A stretch of 64,000 nucleotides of DNA from Lichenicoccus roseus. GTDB lineage: Bacteria > Pseudomonadota > Alphaproteobacteria > Acetobacterales > Acetobacteraceae. The DNA is taken from positions 57,214 through 121,213 of the forward strand of contig NZ_VCDI01000009.1 of the NCBI RefSeq assembly GCF_005844085.1, in the 5' to 3' direction. Positions 36,820 to 45,672 of the stretch are shown here, one piece after another; position 1 is the first letter of the stretch, and every line of letters starts with the position of its first letter. The position numbers were made by a program, and so were the translations under genes. The notes under the pieces were generated by a model. It was not told the origin of the DNA, made no database searches, and was given only the letters and a program-made list of their open reading frames with translations.

Positions 36820-38588
36820 CGCGGCCGGGCGGCGGTCCGCTTGCGCGACGAGGCGCCACCTGGACCCTCGGCACCACGCGCGGCCGCCCGATACGGCTTG
36901 CGCGGCGCCGGAGCGGCGCCTGGCGCACCGGTCGCACGCTCGATCTGCACCTCGTCGGCGTCGGTCGCCACCACGCATGCCGCGAAGCGCTCGCTCATCG
37001 CCGGCGTGATCTCGAAATGCGTCTCCTGGTCGCTGATCCGGATGGCGCCGATGTCGCGCTTGGTCACCCCGCCGAGGCGGCAGATCAACGGCACCAGCCA
37101 TTTCGGATCGGCCTTGTCCTGCCGCCCGATCGACATGCGGTACCAGATGCCGGGCTCACGCGGCCTCGCCTCGCGGGGCGGACCGACGTCACGCTGGTAC
37201 GGCTCGCGGGTGCGCTCTTCCCGGGGTGTGCGCGGCCGGTCGGTCGCGACACGCGGGCGATGCTCGGCGATGTGGGTCGGCGGCTGCGTGACCTCCTCGG
37301 GCTCGGGCAACCGGGCGCGATGCATCCGGATCAGGGCAGCGGCAACCTCCTCGGCGGTGCGGCCCTCGAGCAGGCTCTGCGCCAGCGCGAGATCCTCCGG
37401 CGCCACCTCCTCGGACAGCACCGGATCGGCCAGCAGCCGCGCACTGTCGCGGGCGCGGATCTCCTCCGGCGTCGGCGGCCCGCTCCAGCCGGCCTCGACG
37501 CGGGCGCCGGCCAGCAGCTGCTCGGCCTTCCGGCGACGCGCGATCGGCACGATGATCACGCAGGTGCCCTTGCGGCCGGCACGCCCGGTGCGGCCACTGC
37601 GGTGCAGCAGGGTCGGGCTGTCTGTCGGCAGCGCCGCATGCACCACCAGTCCGAGGTCGGGCAGGTCGAGGCCGCGCGCGGCGACGTCGGTGGCGACGCA
37701 CACCCGCGCCTGGCCGGTGCGCAGCGATTCCAGCGCCCGCGACCGTTCGCTCTGGCTGAGTTCTCCGGACAGCGCGACCGACGCGAAGCCGCGCTCCAGC
37801 AGGCTGCCGTGCATGTGGCGCACCATCTCGCGGGTCGAGCAGAACACCATCGCCGTCGGGCTCTCGAAGTAGCGCAGCACGTTGACGACCGCATGTTCCT
37901 CGTCGTTGCGGCCGGCGATCACCGCGCGATACTCGATGTCGGCGTGCTGCCGGGTGCCGCTGACGGTGTCGATGCGCAGCGCGTCGCGCTGGTAGCGCTT
38001 GGCGAGTGCCGCGATCTCACGCGGGATGGTCGCCGAGAACAGCAGCGTGCGGCGGGTGTCCGGGGTCTGCTTGAGCAGCGTCTCGAGCTCGTCGCGAAAG
38101 CCGAGGTCGAGCATCTCGTCGGCCTCGTCGAGCACCACGACGCGCAGTGCGCTGAGGTCGAGCCGGCCGCGGCTCAGGTGGTCGCACAGCCGGCCCGGGG
38201 TGCCGACGACGATATGGCAGCCGCCTTCCAGCGCACGGGCCTCGCGGCGGACATCCATGCCGCCGATGCACGGCACGATGCGGGCGCGGGCGTCGGCATA
38301 GAGCCAGGACAGCTCCTTGTGCACCTGCACCGCAAGCTCGCGTGTCGGCGCGATCACCAGGGCGAGCGGCGCGGTGGCGCGACCGAAATACGGCTCGTCG
38401 CCGAGCAGGGTGGGTGCCGCGGCAAGCCCGTAGGCGACGGTCTTGCCGGAGCCGGTCTGGGCGGAGACGACGAGGTCGCGATCGCCGGCGTCGGCGGAAA
38501 GCACCGCGGCCTGTACAGGAGTGGGTTCGGCGTAGCCGCGCGCGGCGAGCGCCTGCGCGAGGGAGGCATGTGTCGTTGGGAAGGGCAT
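36816..38588 (-). CDS. DEAD-box RNA helicase with DbpA-type RNA-binding domain
   Basis: 590 residues. Helicase motifs in order: AQTGSGKT (43-50), PTRELA (81-86), VGTPGRL, DEAD (154-157), SAT (185-187) and HRSGRTGRAGRKG. The C-terminal domain ICRLGGVTKRDIGAIRI resembles the DbpA/CsdA RNA-binding domain, followed by a basic tail. It is likely a cold-shock or ribosome-assembly helicase. The start was set at the ATG at 38588 giving MPFPTTHASL. It heads a two-gene unit with the GNAT gene. Confidence 0.94.
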   Translation of the reverse strand: MPFPTTHASLAQALAARGYAEPTPVQAAVLSADAGDRDLVVSAQTGSGKTVAYGLAAAPTLLGDEPYFGRATAPLALVIAPTRELAVQVHKELSWLYADARARIVPCIGGMDVRREARALEGGCHIVVGTPGRLCDHLSRGRLDLSALRVVVLDEADEMLDLGFRDELETLLKQTPDTRRTLLFSATIPREIAALAKRYQRDALRIDTVSGTRQHADIEYRAVIAGRNDEEHAVVNVLRYFESPTAMVFCSTREMVRHMHGSLLERGFASVALSGELSQSERSRALESLRTGQARVCVATDVAARGLDLPDLGLVVHAALPTDSPTLLHRSGRTGRAGRKGTCVIIVPIARRRKAEQLLAGARVEAGWSGPPTPEEIRARDSARLLADPVLSEEVAPEDLALAQSLLEGRTAEEVAAALIRMHRARLPEPEEVTQPPTHIAEHRPRVATDRPRTPREERTREPYQRDVGPPREARPREPGIWYRMSIGRQDKADPKWLVPLICRLGGVTKRDIGAIRISDQETHFEITPAMSERFAACVVATDADEVQIERATGAPGAAPAPRKPYRAAARGAEGPGGASSRKRTAARPR

Positions 38589-38596
38589 GGCGCCCT

Positions 38597-39241
38597 CTAT
38601 AGCGGAACCGGAACCCTGGCGATAACCGCCCAGATCGGATCCTGCCATGCAGGGTCGTCCGCCTCCGGCCTGACCTCGCCGGTCTCGATCTCGGTGAAGC
38701 CGGCGCGGGTCGCACAGATCGACACCAGCTTCTGCCGGTCGGGTCCGTCCAGCGCCTGCCAGATCGCCACCGCCTTGGTGGGGAAGTAGCGGTTCGAGAA
38801 GGTGATCACCAGCGGAGCGCCCGGCCGCAGCACGCGCGCCAGTTCACGGAACACCGACACCGGCTGCTGCAGGTATTGCACCGCGACGCACATGCAGGCG
38901 CCGTCGAGAGAGCGGTCGGCGAGTGGCAGCGACGGCGCCGCGTTGAGGTCGGCTACGAAATGGTCGTCGAGGCGGGGGTTCTCGAGCAGTTCGGCCTCGT
39001 TCAGGCCATGCCCGATCACCCGCTCGAACACCATCTCCTCGGGAAGGTGGCTGACCCAGCTGCTCATCAGGTCGAGGATCACCCCGTTCTCCGGCAGCAC
39101 CGTGCGGTAGAGCGCGGTGACCGCGTTGATGGCGCCGTCGTCGATATGGGTGACCAGCCGCGGTTCGGCATAGAACAGCGCGTCCGGCTCCGGATCGGCC
39201 TTGCTGAAGGCGGCGGGGTGGAAGCCTTCCAGATCGCGCAT
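38597..39241 (-). CDS. SAM-dependent methyltransferase, type-11-like
   Basis: 214 residues. It carries GVILDLMSSWVSHLPEE in place of the classical glycine-rich motif I and SLDGACMCVAVQYLQQPV plus VLRPGAPLVITFSNRYFPTKA in the later motifs. This 'DLMSSWVSHLP' form is common in a subfamily of class-I methyltransferases of unknown substrate. It starts 8 bp after a small hypothetical gene and ends 8 bp before the helicase start, suggesting one operon. Confidence 0.82.
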   Translation of the reverse strand: MRDLEGFHPAAFSKADPEPDALFYAEPRLVTHIDDGAINAVTALYRTVLPENGVILDLMSSWVSHLPEEMVFERVIGHGLNEAELLENPRLDDHFVADLNAAPSLPLADRSLDGACMCVAVQYLQQPVSVFRELARVLRPGAPLVITFSNRYFPTKAVAIWQALDGPDRQKLVSICATRAGFTEIETGEVRPEADDPAWQDPIWAVIARVPVPL

Positions 39242-39249
39242 GCGGGCCT

Positions 39250-39477
39250 TCAGGCGGCGTTCGGTTCGGGTGATCCGGTCTCGCCGGGACTGTCGAGCCA
39301 ATGGTCGATAGCCTCGCGGGCGGCGAACACCGCCGACTTGAACGAGCCTCGCAGGCCGCTCGAGCTAACGATGCCTGACATGGTGGTGCCCTCGGGATGG
39401 ATCGACCACCGCCGGCGGCCATCCTGTTCCTGACCGATCACGTAGCGGATATCCCGGTACAGCAGCGTCTGTTCCAT
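39250..39477 (-). CDS. Small hypothetical protein
   Basis: 75 residues: MEQTLLYRDIRYVIGQEQDGRRRWSIHP reads as a beta-rich N-terminal half, followed by a helix (FKSAVFAAREAIDHWL). No signal peptide or membrane span. It is 8 bp upstream of the methyltransferase on the same strand. Function is not recognised. Confidence 0.65.
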   Translation of the reverse strand: MEQTLLYRDIRYVIGQEQDGRRRWSIHPEGTTMSGIVSSSGLRGSFKSAVFAAREAIDHWLDSPGETGSPEPNAA

Positions 39478-39600
39478 TGTCTCTTCTCTCGACGCCCGCC
39501 GGCGCGAATGCAATTCATCCTGGCGTGATGAACCCCGACCCCGGGAGCTATCTGCTCAGGGGTGCGCGAGCATGGTTCAGCAGACAGGAAGGCAGTGCGT

Positions 39601-40431
39601 ATGGCGGACTATGTTAAGCCGGCCCAGATCGTGGGCAACATGGTGGAATCGGGGGTCGTGAAGGCCGGGTTGACACCCCTGGACCTGCTCCTCCGCGGCG
39701 CCTTGGCGGGCGCCTATCTCGGTTTCGTCACCAGCATGGCCTTCCTGGTTGCGGCGCAGACCGGCCAGTTCATCGCCGGCGCCCTGCTGTTTCCCGCCGG
39801 CTTCGCCCTGATCGTGATCCTCGGGCTGGAACTGCTGACCGGCAATTTCGGTATCATGCCGACTGCCCTGATGGCCGGGCGCATCGGCATCGGCCGCGTG
39901 CTGTCCAACTGGACCCTGGTCTTCATCGGCAACCTCGCGGGCAGCCTGATCTATGCATCGCTGTTCTGGATCGCAACCACCGAGTGCGGCCATACCAGCG
40001 GCGGCCTGATCGGCGACAAGCTGCGGGCACTGGCGGTCAGCAAGACCACCGCCTACGAGGCGTTCGGGGCCGCCGGCATGCTGACGGTGTTCGTCAAGGC
40101 CATCCTGTGCAACTGGATGGTCAGCCTGGGCTCGGTGATGGGTCTCGCCTCGACCTCCACCACCGGCAAGATCCTCGGCGCCTGGCTGCCGATCTTCATC
40201 TTCGTGGAGCAGGGCTTCGAGCACTCGGTGGTCAACATGTTCGCCATCCCGGCGGGCATGATGCTCGGCGCCAAGGTGTCGCTCTATGACTGGTGGGTGT
40301 GGAACGAGATCCCGGTGACGCTGGGCAACATGCTGGGTGCGGTGCTGTTCACCGGCGTGGCGCTCTATGCGACCTATGGCCGCACCCGGAAGTCCGCCGT
40401 CTACGCCTCCGCGCAGGATGTCGCAGCCTGA
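39601..40431 (+). CDS. Formate/nitrite transporter (FNT) family channel
   Basis: 276 residues, six transmembrane helices with the FNT signature regions GAYLGFVTSMAFLVAAQTG, LELLTGNFGIMP and AILCNWMVSLGSVMG. GFEHSVVNMFAIP is the conserved P-loop with the central His. It conducts small monovalent anions (formate, nitrite, perhaps lactate or acetate). An AGGAAGG site is eight bases before the ATG at 39601; the upstream in-frame ATG lacks one. No partner gene suggests the substrate. Confidence 0.92.
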   Translation: MADYVKPAQIVGNMVESGVVKAGLTPLDLLLRGALAGAYLGFVTSMAFLVAAQTGQFIAGALLFPAGFALIVILGLELLTGNFGIMPTALMAGRIGIGRVLSNWTLVFIGNLAGSLIYASLFWIATTECGHTSGGLIGDKLRALAVSKTTAYEAFGAAGMLTVFVKAILCNWMVSLGSVMGLASTSTTGKILGAWLPIFIFVEQGFEHSVVNMFAIPAGMMLGAKVSLYDWWVWNEIPVTLGNMLGAVLFTGVALYATYGRTRKSAVYASAQDVAA

Positions 40432-40440
40432 GCGCTGGCC

Positions 40441-40803
40441 TCAGCGGCCTCGCACGGCACCATGCGACGCCTGCCAGCGCCGCATGGTCGCCACCTCGGA
40501 GCGCTGGTCGGCGACGATCCGCCGCGCCAGCGCCCGCAACGACGGATCGTGGCCATAGCGCAGCTCGTCCTGCGCCATGGCGATGGCGCCTTGATGATGC
40601 GGGATCATCATCGCGATGAAGTCCTGGTCGGGGTCGCCGGTCATCGGCGCCGACGCCATGCCGTGCTGCATCCGCGCCATGCCCTGCATCATGTCGGCAT
40701 CCACCGGCGCCGGCGCGGCGACAGCCGGGCACGCCGGCATGGAGGCGACCAGCAGGCTGACCGGGAGGATGCCGGAGCGGATGGTGCGCAGGATGCGGGG
40801 CAT
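40441..40803 (-). CDS. DUF305 family periplasmic protein
   Basis: 120 residues with a cleavable signal peptide (cleavage likely after AVAA) and a ferritin-like DUF305 core: DQDFIAMMIPHHQGAIAMAQ, with the HH pair, and LRALARRIVADQRSEVATM. Met- and His-rich stretches (MMQGMARMQHGM) suggest copper binding. DUF305 proteins are often found near copper genes, and copC/copD lie about 2 kb away on the other strand. Confidence 0.88.
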   Translation of the reverse strand: MPRILRTIRSGILPVSLLVASMPACPAVAAPAPVDADMMQGMARMQHGMASAPMTGDPDQDFIAMMIPHHQGAIAMAQDELRYGHDPSLRALARRIVADQRSEVATMRRWQASHGAVRGR

Positions 40804-40845
40804 GCGATCGCTCCTCCAGCTTGAGCCGACGTCTCTCTAGAGCTT

Positions 40846-40869
40846 TTTCCGATCGAAGTGGATCGGAAA
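40846..40869. repeat. Palindromic intergenic element
   Basis: TTTCCGATC / GATCGGAAA, a 9-bp perfect stem with a 6-nt loop, flanked by an AGAGC left end like the element at 7439. It lies in the 233-bp divergent region between DUF305 and the next gene (40804-41036). It could be a dispersed palindrome or a regulator site. Confidence 0.5.
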
Positions 40870-41036
40870 GAAGCACCGGCTTGTCGTTTGCCGGGCATCT
40901 TCATCCGATCGGGAAGCAGGATCGATCCGATGATGGCCCGGCGCGCCCGCCGGCCCTCCGCTCGCCGATCCGATTGCGGCGGGTGCGCCCGCGTCGCTTG
41001 ATTGTGCCGGCGCCGAGGTCCCGCTAGCCTCCCCTC

Positions 41037-41438
41037 ATGCCTCAACGCGTCCGGCCCGGCCGGCGTCCGCTTGGCGGCAGGCTTGCAGGCGTAGCCGCGC
41101 TGCTTGCCCTGCTGTGCCAGATCGTCCTCTCCGGCATGATGTCGGCGGAGCCGGTTCGCGCCGAGCGCGTCGCCCTCTCGGCGGCGGGCGTGCTGTGCAG
41201 CAGCGGCAACGTCCCGGCCGATGGCCATCGGCGACCGCAGCATCACCGGCTGGACCTGGCCCTCTGCCCGGCGATCATGGCGCTGGAGCTGCCGTCCTCC
41301 ATCCTGGCGCCGACGCTGCTGTCGCCGCCTCCCGCGGTCCGGCTGGTCCTGCGGGTCTTCGAGCGTCCGGTTGGGCGCGCGCCGCCGGGTCCCGTCATGC
41401 GGGTCGGAAGTCCGAGGGGTCCACCGGCGGCGGCCTGA
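41037..41438 (+). CDS. DUF2946-like secreted protein of a copper locus
   Basis: 133 residues. A hydrophobic N-terminal segment (LAGVAALLALLCQIVLSGMM) is a signal or anchor. Two Cys (VLCSSG and LALCPAI) and a His-rich loop (HRRPQHHRLDLALC) are present, as in small copper-linked proteins such as DUF2946. The C terminus is Pro/Arg-rich. Position upstream of the copC/copD group supports a copper role; the assignment is tentative. Confidence 0.5.
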   Translation: MPQRVRPGRRPLGGRLAGVAALLALLCQIVLSGMMSAEPVRAERVALSAAGVLCSSGNVPADGHRRPQHHRLDLALCPAIMALELPSSILAPTLLSPPPAVRLVLRVFERPVGRAPPGPVMRVGSPRGPPAAA

Positions 41439-41487
41439 CGCCCGCTCGCCATCCCCCGACTTCCCGCATCAGAGGATCTTCGCAACC

Positions 41488-42459
41488 ATGCGAAACCTGT
41501 ATCCGGCCGCGCCCCTGCTGTGCGCAGGCCTCATCCTTACGTCATGTCCGGTGTATGCCCACGTCATCGCCGGCGCCCGGGTGTTTCCGGTGACGCTCAC
41601 CTTCGACGATCCCGGCGTCAGCGACGAAGCCTCGCTGCCGGCCATCACCTACCAGCGCAGCGGCGCCGATGGCGGCAGCGGCCCGACCCACGAGGTCGAT
41701 CTGGGCTGGGAGTACGACAAGACCATCACGCCGGACACCGCGCTGATCTTCAACGACGGCTACGACATCCAGCAGGTCAACGGCTCGAAGACACAGACCG
41801 GCTTCGAGAACATCTACGTCACCGGCAAATGGCAGGCGATCACCAACGCCGACCACGAGTTCGTCGCCTCCCTCGGCATCATCCGCGAGTTCGGCGGCAG
41901 CGGCACCACCCACACCGGCGCCGACCATTATGGATCGACGGCGCCGACCGCCTATTTCGGCAAGGGCATGGGCGACCTGCCGGCCGGCTTCCTGCAGCCG
42001 TTCGCGGTCACCGGGGAGCTCGGCTTCACCATCGCCGACCGCGAGGTGAAGCAGATCGCAGCGCCCGCGCCCGCGACCGCATCGCTTACCAACGGCATCG
42101 CCGCGCAGTTCAACAACGGCAACACCAACGCCTGGGCAGGGGCTTTCTCGGTCCAGTACAGCATCCCCTACCTGCAGTCGCAGGTGAAGGATCTCGGCCT
42201 GCCCGGCATCCTCGGCAACATGATCCCGCTGGTGGAGTTCACCTGGTCGTCGCCCGCCTCGGCGCACGGTGCGCAGGGGGCGACCTGGACCGCCGCCCCT
42301 GGCGTGATCTACCTCGCCCAGTGGGGCGAGGTCGGCGTCGAGGCGCTGGTGCCGCTCAACAAGGCGACCGGCACCACCGTCGGCGCGGTCGGGCTGGTGC
42401 ATCTCTTCTTCGACGACCTGTTCCCGAACGACTTCATCGGAAAGCCGATCTTCCAATGA
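41488..42459 (+). CDS. Secreted, probably outer-membrane beta protein of the copper cluster
   Basis: 323 residues: a signal peptide (MRNLYPAAPLLCAGLILTSCPVYA), then a beta-rich body with alternating strands (VDLGWEYDKTITPDTALIFNDGYD, GLVHLFFDDLF). No catalytic motif. A porin-like or substrate-free barrel is plausible. It overlaps copC by 4 bp (ATGA), so it is likely co-expressed and functionally linked to copper handling; a direct role is unknown. Confidence 0.7.
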   Translation: MRNLYPAAPLLCAGLILTSCPVYAHVIAGARVFPVTLTFDDPGVSDEASLPAITYQRSGADGGSGPTHEVDLGWEYDKTITPDTALIFNDGYDIQQVNGSKTQTGFENIYVTGKWQAITNADHEFVASLGIIREFGGSGTTHTGADHYGSTAPTAYFGKGMGDLPAGFLQPFAVTGELGFTIADREVKQIAAPAPATASLTNGIAAQFNNGNTNAWAGAFSVQYSIPYLQSQVKDLGLPGILGNMIPLVEFTWSSPASAHGAQGATWTAAPGVIYLAQWGEVGVEALVPLNKATGTTVGAVGLVHLFFDDLFPNDFIGKPIFQ

Positions 42460-42824
42460 CCGCTCCATCCCGGACGATCCCGTCGGCTCTGCTGCTCGCG
42501 GCACTCGCCTCCTATGCCGGTGGCGCCGGTGCGCACGCCTTCCTGAAGCGCGCAAGCCCGGCGGTCGGCAGCACCGGCGCCGCGCCGGGCGAGGTGGTGA
42601 TCGACTTCACCGAGGGCGTGGAACCGCAGTTCAGCACCATCGCGGTGACCGCGGCCAACGGCGACAGCGTGGTCGCCGGGCCGGTGCACCCCGCCGGCGC
42701 AGAGGACCGGCTCGCGGTTCCGGTGCGACCGCTGGCGCCCGGTACCTACCGGGTCAGCTGGCACGCGACCGCAACCGACACCCACAAGACCCAGGGCCGC
42801 TTCAGCTTCACCGTCGTCCGGTAG
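42456..42824 (+). CDS. copC: Periplasmic copper-binding protein CopC
   Basis: 122 residues. After signal peptidase cleavage at GAGA|HAFLK the mature protein would begin with His, the N-terminal Cu(II) ligand of CopC. EVVIDFTEGVEPQFSTIAV and TYRVSWHATATDTHKTQG are the family's beta-sandwich strands with additional Cu ligands (DTH). It carries copper in the periplasm, in concert with the adjacent CopD. Confidence 0.92.
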   Translation: MTAPSRTIPSALLLAALASYAGGAGAHAFLKRASPAVGSTGAAPGEVVIDFTEGVEPQFSTIAVTAANGDSVVAGPVHPAGAEDRLAVPVRPLAPGTYRVSWHATATDTHKTQGRFSFTVVR

Positions 42825-42839
42825 GTAGGCACCCGCTAG

Positions 42840-43766
42840 ATGCCCGACGGCGGTCTCGGACTGGTCCTGGCGAGGGCGCTGTTCGTCGCCGGCCTGCTGT
42901 CGCTCGGCGGCGTCACCGTCTTCGCCGTTCTGGTGGCCCGGCCGGCGCTGGCGTCGGTGCCGCCGGACGAGGCCGCCCGGGTCTGTCGCATGCTGCGGCA
43001 GCTGGCTCGCGGCAGCCTCGCCCTTGCCGTGGTCACGCTGCTGGGCTGGGTGGTCCTGCAGGCGGCCGACATCGCCGACGCGAACGGGCCGGCACAGGCG
43101 CTGGCGGCGTTGCGGCCGGTCCTGCGGGAGACCGCGTTCGGCCATCTTGCGCTGCTGCAGCTCGCGGGCCTCGGGGCGACCGCGGCCTTGCTTCGCCTGG
43201 CCGGATTGTCCGGATGGACGGCGCTCGCGGCACTGCTCGATGTCGCCCTGCAGGCCGGCCATGGCCATGCGATGGCGATGGGCGGCGTCGCCAGCCTGCT
43301 CTGCGCCGCCGATATCCTGCACCTGCTCGCCGCCGCCGGCTGGATCGGCGGCCTGCTGCCCCTGCTGCTGCTGGTCCGGCTGGCCATCCCGGCCACCGCA
43401 GCGCAGGCGGCACGCTGGTTCTCGCCGATGGGACGCATCTGCGTCGTGGTGCTCGCGGGTTCGGCGCTGGTGCAGGGCTGGGTGCTGGTCGGCGGCTGGC
43501 ACGCCCTGGCCGGCACTGCCTATGGCGTGGTGGTGCTGGTCAAGGCGACGCTCTTCCTGCTGCTGACGGCGCTCGCGGTGCTCAACCGCTACCGCCTGGC
43601 CCCGGCCCTCCGGGGAGCGACGGCGGACCAGGCCCGTCGCCACCTGCTGGCCGCCATCCTGGTGCAGACCGCGCTCGGCTTGCTCGCCGTGCTGGCTTCG
43701 GCCTGGCTGAGCGGGCTCACCCCGGGCATGGATATGGGACAGGCAATGTCCGCCGCGAGCGGCTAG
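42840..43766 (+). CDS. copD: Copper resistance membrane protein CopD
   Basis: 308 residues, eight or so transmembrane helices. HGHAMAMGG and AADILHLLAAAGWIGGLLPLLLL match CopD, which is thought to move copper into the cytoplasm with CopC. The C-terminal MDMGQAM is Met-rich. The start is 15 bp after copC. The stop overlaps the convergent cupin gene by 4 bp (CTAG). Confidence 0.9.
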   Translation: MPDGGLGLVLARALFVAGLLSLGGVTVFAVLVARPALASVPPDEAARVCRMLRQLARGSLALAVVTLLGWVVLQAADIADANGPAQALAALRPVLRETAFGHLALLQLAGLGATAALLRLAGLSGWTALAALLDVALQAGHGHAMAMGGVASLLCAADILHLLAAAGWIGGLLPLLLLVRLAIPATAAQAARWFSPMGRICVVVLAGSALVQGWVLVGGWHALAGTAYGVVVLVKATLFLLLTALAVLNRYRLAPALRGATADQARRHLLAAILVQTALGLLAVLASAWLSGLTPGMDMGQAMSAASG

Positions 43767-44347
43767 AGCGGAAGCAGGCCGCGGTCCCAGACCAGCCTCG
43801 CCCGTCCCGGCAGGTCGTCGGCTGTCAGCACCGGAATGCGCAACGGCTCGAGATCGCCGTCCCAGCGCTCGTACTCCGTGGCGCTGGCCAGGGTTCCGGT
43901 GGCGGCGGTCGGCGCGAACGAGGTCGGCTCGGAATAGACATAGACCATCAGGAAGCGACCGTCCGTCCTGCTGCCGTCCGGCAGCGCGAGGCCGGACGGG
44001 CAGGCGGTCCAGGTGTGCGGCACGCCGGCCGGGATATCGATCAGCGAGCCCGGCGCCACCACCGTCAGCTCGCCGTTCAGCTCGACCAGGCCGGCGCCGT
44101 TGAACACCAGGATGCGCTCGGGCAGCAGCCGCCCGTCGTCGCTGATGTGCACGTGGCGCGGCAGCCGCACCGCCTCGCTGAACGGGATGAAGCCGAACTG
44201 GCCGCGGAAGCCCGGGCCGGCCGGGTCCGCCGTCCCGCCATGCAGCTCGTGCATCTCGAGCGGCATGTCGGGGAACGGCGTGCGGATATTCGCGCCCGCG
44301 CCATGCGTGATCCGGCAGCCGTTCGGAAGTGCCACACCCAGGGTCAT
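43763..44347 (-). CDS. Cupin-fold protein, unknown
   Basis: 194 residues. Cupin features: PRHVHISDDGRLLPERILVFNGAG (metal His pair and Glu) and GSLIDIPAGVPHTWTACP (second motif His). The N-terminal third is not typical. It overlaps the upstream MFS stop (ATGA) and ends the operon SAF-dehydrogenase, MFS, cupin. It could be a sugar-acid isomerase or dioxygenase of the pathway; substrate unknown. Confidence 0.75.
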   Translation of the reverse strand: MTLGVALPNGCRITHGAGANIRTPFPDMPLEMHELHGGTADPAGPGFRGQFGFIPFSEAVRLPRHVHISDDGRLLPERILVFNGAGLVELNGELTVVAPGSLIDIPAGVPHTWTACPSGLALPDGSRTDGRFLMVYVYSEPTSFAPTAATGTLASATEYERWDGDLEPLRIPVLTADDLPGRARLVWDRGLLPL

Positions 44348-45672
44348 CGGATCTCCTTTCGCGTGCGCAGGCGTTCCTGCGAGCCCGGCACCGTCCAGAC
44401 CAGCACCGCGCCGAGCGCCATGAACGTCGCCACCGCGACCAGGCCGGCCTGCTGGCCGCCGGTATGCACGTTCAGCCAGCCGACCATCCATGGCGACATC
44501 ATTCCGGCGAGGTTGCCGATCGCATTGATCAGCGCGATCCCGACCGCCGCCGAGGTGCCTCCCAGCAGGGTCGCCGGCACGCCCCAGAACAGCGACAGCG
44601 CCGACAGGATGCCGACCGTCGCCACGCTCAGCAGCGCCACCGCGCCGGCCGGGCCAAGCGATGACAGGCCGCTGAGCGCGAAGGCGACGGCGCCGACCAG
44701 GAGGAAGCCGGCGAAATGCAGGCGGCGCAGGCCGGTGCGGTCGGCGGTGATGCCGCTCAGGACGATCACCGGCATCGCCACCAGGTAGGGCACCGCGGAC
44801 ACCCAGCCGATGGTCGCCACGTCGCGGATCCCGGAGGCGCGTATGACCGAGGGCAGCCAGAAGCTCAGGCCGTACAACCCAACCAGCTCGCAGAAATAGA
44901 CGCTGGCCAGCCGCCACATGCGGCCGTCGAGCAGGAAGGTCCGCAGCCCGGCATGGACCTCGTACGGCGACGCGCCGGCGGCGAGATCCTCCTGCACCGC
45001 CCGGCGTTCGGCGTCGGACAGCCAATGGGCCTGCTCCGGCCGGCTGGTCGCGAAGCCCAGCAGCACCAGGCCGACCAGCAGCGACGGGATCGCCTCCAGC
45101 ACGAACAGCCACTGCCAGTCACGGAACCCGGTCGAACCGGCGAACGCCTTGAGGATCATGCCGGAGAGCGGACCGCCGACGATCCCGGCCAGCGGCACCC
45201 CGACATAGTAGGCGCCCAGGGCGAAGCCGCGGCGCGCCGGCGGGAACCAATAGGTAAGGTAGAGCATGATGCCTGGCGACAGGCCGGCCTCGGCGAGGCC
45301 AAGCAGCAGCCGGGCGACGTAGAACTGCGCCGGCGTGTGGACCAGCGAGGTCGCCGCCGAGATGACGCTCCAGACCACCATGATGGTCGCCAGCACGACG
45401 CGGGCGCCGTAGCGCTGCAGCAGCAGGTTGCTCGGGATCTCGAACAGGAAGTAGCCGATGAAGAAGATGCCGGCGCCGAACCCGTAGGTGAGGTCGCTGA
45501 AATGCAGGTCCGACAGCATGCGCAGCTTGGCGAAGCCGACATTGACGCGGTCGACATAGGCGCAGCAGTAGCTCAGCACCACCAGCGGCATCAGGCGCAG
45601 GGTGATGCGGCGATAGGCGGTCCGGCGCGGATCGCGCGTGGCCGCCGCGTCGCCGATCGGACCCGCATCCAT
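44344..45672 (-). CDS. MFS transporter, ACS (anion:cation symporter) type
   Basis: 442 residues, twelve helices. YVDRVNVGFAKLRM near the N terminus and RLLLGLAEAGLSPGIMLYLTYWFP are typical of the ACS family, which imports sugar acids such as tartrate, galactarate and phthalate-type acids. Start and stop overlap both neighbours (ATGA twice), so the transporter is coupled to the dehydrogenase and cupin of the same catabolic operon. Confidence 0.9.
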   Translation of the reverse strand: MDAGPIGDAAATRDPRRTAYRRITLRLMPLVVLSYCCAYVDRVNVGFAKLRMLSDLHFSDLTYGFGAGIFFIGYFLFEIPSNLLLQRYGARVVLATIMVVWSVISAATSLVHTPAQFYVARLLLGLAEAGLSPGIMLYLTYWFPPARRGFALGAYYVGVPLAGIVGGPLSGMILKAFAGSTGFRDWQWLFVLEAIPSLLVGLVLLGFATSRPEQAHWLSDAERRAVQEDLAAGASPYEVHAGLRTFLLDGRMWRLASVYFCELVGLYGLSFWLPSVIRASGIRDVATIGWVSAVPYLVAMPVIVLSGITADRTGLRRLHFAGFLLVGAVAFALSGLSSLGPAGAVALLSVATVGILSALSLFWGVPATLLGGTSAAVGIALINAIGNLAGMMSPWMVGWLNVHTGGQQAGLVAVATFMALGAVLVWTVPGSQERLRTRKEIR

